NCBI GenBank assembly: GCA_028023455.1 | Contig: JAQFVV010006221.1 | Location: 3,671,166 to 3,735,165 of the forward strand | DNA length: 64,000 nucleotides | Reading direction: 5' to 3' | DNA from: Epiperipatus broadwayi | Taxonomy: Eukaryota; Onychophora; Udeonychophora; Euonychophora; Peripatidae | Shown here: positions 60,766 to 64,000 of the stretch, one piece after another | Layout of the letters: each line of letters starts with the position of its first letter | Position numbering within the stretch: position 1 is the first letter of the stretch | Translations under genes and position numbers: made by a program | Notes under the pieces: generated by a model | What the model was told of the DNA's origin: nothing | What the model saw: only the letters and a program-made list of their open reading frames with translations | Database searches by the model: none

Positions 60766-62723
60766 ATGGGCCTTAAGACAAAGCTAGAGCTGCTAGTCAG
60801 AGGTCATGAAATCAATCTGAACAATGCAAAGTATGGGGAAACTAATCATGCTGGCTTCTCTCATGGGAATAAGTTTGAGAATGGCTTAATACATCATAAT
60901 ATTGAGTCAAGTACAGAAAACTTTTATCAGGATAGAAATAATTTAATTCCAGGGGACATTCAATCAGTCAATGATGAATTTAATAATACAATTCCTCAGA
61001 AATTATTTAATTCCTTTCTTAGCTTCCAGAATCTGTATACTTTAACATTGAGCACAATGAATAAAAAATGTGAACTTTTCATATTTTCAATAAATGAGCT
61101 ATTTGTCTTAATCAAGGACTTAAATATCACTGATTCAATCAGAAGGGTCTACTATCACCCTAACAAAAAATACTCACACTAGTATTTGACAACACTTTGA
61201 CCAAAAAAAGATTCAAAAGATCTCAAATGTTTCTAGATGGGAAATATTTAGTGAAAATTGATCTGGAAAGACCAAGATTGATAACAGGTATGGTGTGGAA
61301 TTGTCATGTAGCATTTGGAAAAGATGAATTGCAGGGACTATTAGTACAGTATGGCTCTATTCAATGGTTCACTTTCCTAATGAAAAGAAGAGCAGGGGTT
61401 CAGCTGCCATCCAACAATGCAATATTTTCAATGAGGTTGACTAAAGGTATCAGTTTACAGGATATACCATCTGTTCTTGAGCAGAATAAAAGCCTGATAT
61501 ACATAGTAATTTGAGGAATTCTACCTGTGTTATGGATGGGAACACTGGCCATTTAATTAGGGCTTGTCCAAAAAGATTGTGCACAGATTGTGGGGAAAGC
61601 TATAGTGGACTCCACAAATGTACAATAACATCAAGAAATCCTTTACTAATAAATCAACAATTAGAACTGGAATTACAGGAATCTCATTTAAAAGATAACA
61701 TAGTGAAATCAAATGAGCTACATTATAAGGAAAATCAAAAAACCTTACATAGTAGATTTGAAGATAGGACAAATGCAGGTCAAGCTAGAGATATGACAGA
61801 AGAGATAAAGGAACAATCAGCATAGGCAGAACTGACCAGCTTCGAATCAATACAATCTGAAGAGTCTGATGGCACATTGAGAGAAATTGGTCAATTAAAA
61901 TAAGCTAACATGTTCAGTGATACTGAACTAAGTGAGAACAGTTCAATTCAAATGAGTAAAATGACACAAGATGCAAGTTTCAAAAGAAAAAATCAGAATG
62001 GCTCTGGCTTGCAAACTGATGAGCATAGTGTTGTGGGATCTAACATTGAGCTGTGTGGTGAGCAAGACAAAACAATTGAGGGTCTCTTGAGGAGAAAAAA
62101 AGGAAAAGCAGACAGAAGAAGAAGCTGGCTCAACATGAGTCAGGGAATGAGATGGAAACTGAATCAGGTCAAATAATCAATGACCCAGAGGTAATGGAAC
62201 ATAATACTTTAGCTCATCCCATGATCTTCGAATGTATTGTTGAATCTAAAGGGGCATGCCTTTTTTGGAAGGGGCATATATCTAACGAGAATGAAGTAGG
62301 GCAGGTAATCCCAGAAGAAGCAGATAATCCAGAGGAAGAAATCAATAACATAGAAGAGCAATGGTGCAATGAGGCTTGTAGTGACAGGTCCAGAGCAGGC
62401 AAGGTGAAAGGTGAAGTAGTGCAGGTTATCTCAGAAGAATCTGATAATCAGTGGAAGAACTTGATAATGTAGAAGAACAATGGAGCAATGAGGTTTGTAA
62501 TGACAGTTCTGGAAGCAAGGAAGTAGATGGCTGTCCAAATGAAATGCAGCAACAAATTAGTGTTAGCCCTGTGTTTACTGATGAAATGGAAGAAATCACA
62601 GATGATGAAGAAATAAGCTCACACGAGGAAAATTTTGAAGAAGACTTGAACAGGAAAGTGATGAAAATTCAGAAACAGTTTAAAAATATGAATTCCATAG
62701 ATGTGGTTTATACAAAGATATAG
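60766..62723 (+). pseudogene. Zinc-knuckle gag-like protein (LINE ORF1-like) remnant
   Basis: Six overlapping frames (60766-61182, 61197-61514, 61511-61825, 61910-62176, 62152-62472, 62451-62723) read end to end as one broken protein of about 650 residues. The first part (polar, then mixed) leads to a globular region with LITGMVWNCHVAFGKDEL, then a zinc-knuckle-like pair: CVMDGNTGHLIRACPKR (C-x2-[D for C]-x4-H-x4-C) and LCTDCGESYSGLHKC. This is followed by a long acidic, low-complexity C-terminus. The layout resembles the ORF1 proteins of vertebrate and invertebrate LINEs with CCHC knuckles. Nucleic-acid binding is the family role. The loss of one zinc ligand and multiple frameshifts mark it as dead. 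Confidence 0.65.
62293..62525 (+). repeat. 120 bp duplication within the acidic region
   Basis: GAAGTAGGGCAGGTAATCCC (62293) and GAAGTAGTGCAGGTTATCTC (62413) begin two units of about 120 bp encoding E-E-(A/S)-D-N...E-E-Q-W-(C/S)-N-E-(A/V)-C. The second lacks one base near 62447, which accounts for the frame change there. Confidence 0.8.
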
Positions 62724-62949
62724 CAACATGGATGAAGTTCTAAGGATCTGTGAATTAAAGGACTTGGCAATTCAAAGACTCTTATGAATCAATGGAGAAG
62801 ACTAGGGTTATTGACTGTGGTATGATCTCAAGATTTCTTTAAACAAATTTATTTACATCATGTAGTGGGTGATCAGTCACCTGCATTTTTTTCCTTAATA
62901 AAAAGAACAATGCCATCAAGTGGGCACATTACCCCAAGTACACAACTAC

Positions 62950-64000
62950 CATATTTTGATTTGTAAAATGTGGTTTGCATATTTGTCAGTTTTTTTTATA
63001 ATGGCTGAAAAGTTCAAACAATGTAAAATTCTGTTTTCATTTATAGAAAATGGCAAGGAAAATAGTTGTAATGCTTGAAACAGATTATAAGCAAGCAGAT
63101 CTCATAAAAACATAAGTTTATGAATGATTTAATTGAAATGTTAAATTCACCATGTCCCTAAAAAACTTGGCAACTGAAGTACAAAGTCAAAACAATGATT
63201 TTTTTAAGCAAATGGTATTTTTCTCTCAGATTTAAATTATAACAGCCAGGCATTTTATCTGCAAGTTTTGAAACATTTATGTGATGTGGCAAAATGTAAA
63301 TAACTCATTTAGTGGCAAAGAAAAAAGTGCAAATTCTAACCCAACAAAGTGTCATCTATTAAAGTCTTGAGCATGAACAACTTTTTAATTAAATTCAGCA
63401 TGACCCAGCTTATCTAACAACCATATTCACTTTTTTAATCTCTTGAATAAAAAAATATCTCAATTTTTTTTGTGAACTTAGTAGTAGTAGAAAAAATGCC
63501 AGAGGCATTAAAAGGCATCACTTTGCAAGTATTTCTGACTACTACTAGTTCATTGTTCTATTTATTGCCATTTATCTGTATATTTTATATTTTGCGATAC
63601 TGTTGTGTAATTCTTCTGAAGCAAACCAAACTTTTTTTAAAAAAAAGACCTCATCACCTTGTCTCATTGTAGTTTTCCATTCTATTCTAAATGACTTCCA
63701 CATAAAGCAATCAACATTGTAATTTTATCAGAAAAAGTTTCTAGATAATATTTATTTAAGTGCATCTGACATACTCATAAAAACCCTGCACAAGTTCATT
63801 ATATACTAATTTTTAAAAAGTTTTTCTTTCTTCTTGCGTTTCAATCTAGTAAATAATTTTGCATAATAAAATGTAATCAGCAAATGGGAAGAATATATTG
63901 ATTGATTTTATAATCTTATCAGCACATTTTTACAAATTAATTAAGCAATCTTAAATAAAAAATTTCTAAGCCTTGTGTTATGTCAATAGGATCTCACTTC
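62950..64000. other. AT-rich sequence without recognised features
   Basis: Short frames only (66 codons at 63472-63672, unassigned). No repeat matched. Confidence 0.5.

Larger units (their letters stand above)
59852..62949 (+). mobile_element. 3.1 kb gag-like element bounded by 43 bp inverted repeats
   Basis: Left end 59852-59894 (GTAGTTGTGTACTTGGGGTA...) and right end 62907-62949 (...TACCCCAAGTACACAACTAC) are reverse complements with 2 mismatches in 43. Similarity stops on both sides. CATATTTT occurs just outside each end (59842-59849, two bases from the repeat, and 62950-62957, adjacent), a possible 8 bp target duplication. The interior holds a segment related to repeat X in reverse (59852-60720) and a plus-strand gag-like pseudogene (60766-62723). 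It may be one element or X copies that happen to flank a LINE fragment. Confidence 0.55.

Overview
This window looks like gene-poor, transposon-rich nuclear DNA from an animal. It is very AT-rich, full of TA microsatellites, and contains no intact protein-coding gene, rRNA or functional tRNA gene that I can recognise. Every long run of amino-acid similarity belongs to a decayed mobile element. The mix is Ty3/gypsy-type LTR elements, several non-LTR (LINE) families, a Penelope-like element with a GIY-YIG domain, tRNA-derived SINEs and many inverted-repeat (foldback) elements. That mix is typical of metazoan genomes with high repeat load (molluscs, cnidarians, flatworms, fishes and others). I cannot fix the lineage from sequence alone. 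All identifications are by eye from motifs, with no database search.

Layout. 0.4-0.9 kb: two small foldbacks. 1.5-3.6 kb: minus-strand Ty3/gypsy pol remnant. 5.5-6.2 kb: foldback of a short unit with a B-box-like end. 7.7-9.0 kb: three-unit foldback of direct, direct, inverted order. 12.1-12.8 kb: element with ~66 bp inverted ends. 15.2-15.6 kb: copy of an interspersed repeat (called X here). 21.4-22.2 kb: foldback with a near-perfect hairpin core. 23.25-26.12 kb: a 2.9 kb foldback whose left arm received two tRNA-derived SINEs and whose right arm received a 513 bp insert with a 9 bp target duplication. 26.5-27.8 kb: degenerate repeat array interrupted by a LINE tail. 28.0-31.4 kb: a LINE whose upstream part is strongly depleted of G and includes a ~350 bp stretch made almost only of A and C, with a 27 bp gap (N) in the coding part. 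32.9-34.1 kb: 1.2 kb four-armed foldback with a possible 11 bp target duplication. 35.7-38.3 kb: second G-poor LINE with an endonuclease remnant. 40.1 kb: LINE tail. 40.8-42.1 kb: longest copy of repeat X. 42.5 and 44.5-45.4 kb: foldbacks. 45.4-46.2 kb: Penelope-like element. 49.3-53.1 kb: plus-strand Ty3/gypsy pol remnant ending in a polypurine tract and a candidate LTR start. 53.8 kb and 56.2-57.5 kb: LINE remnants. 59.85-62.95 kb: a zinc-knuckle, gag-like (LINE ORF1-like) pseudogene enclosed by 43 bp inverted repeats.

How the parts relate. The elements are layered rather than cooperating: SINEs and a small DNA-transposon-like insert sit inside an older foldback, and repeat X recurs in both orientations. 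The strongest unusual signals are the A/C-only tract and G-depleted LINE, the density and shared architecture of the foldbacks, the SINE with an 8-nt duplication in its T arm, and the gag-like pseudogene between inverted repeats.
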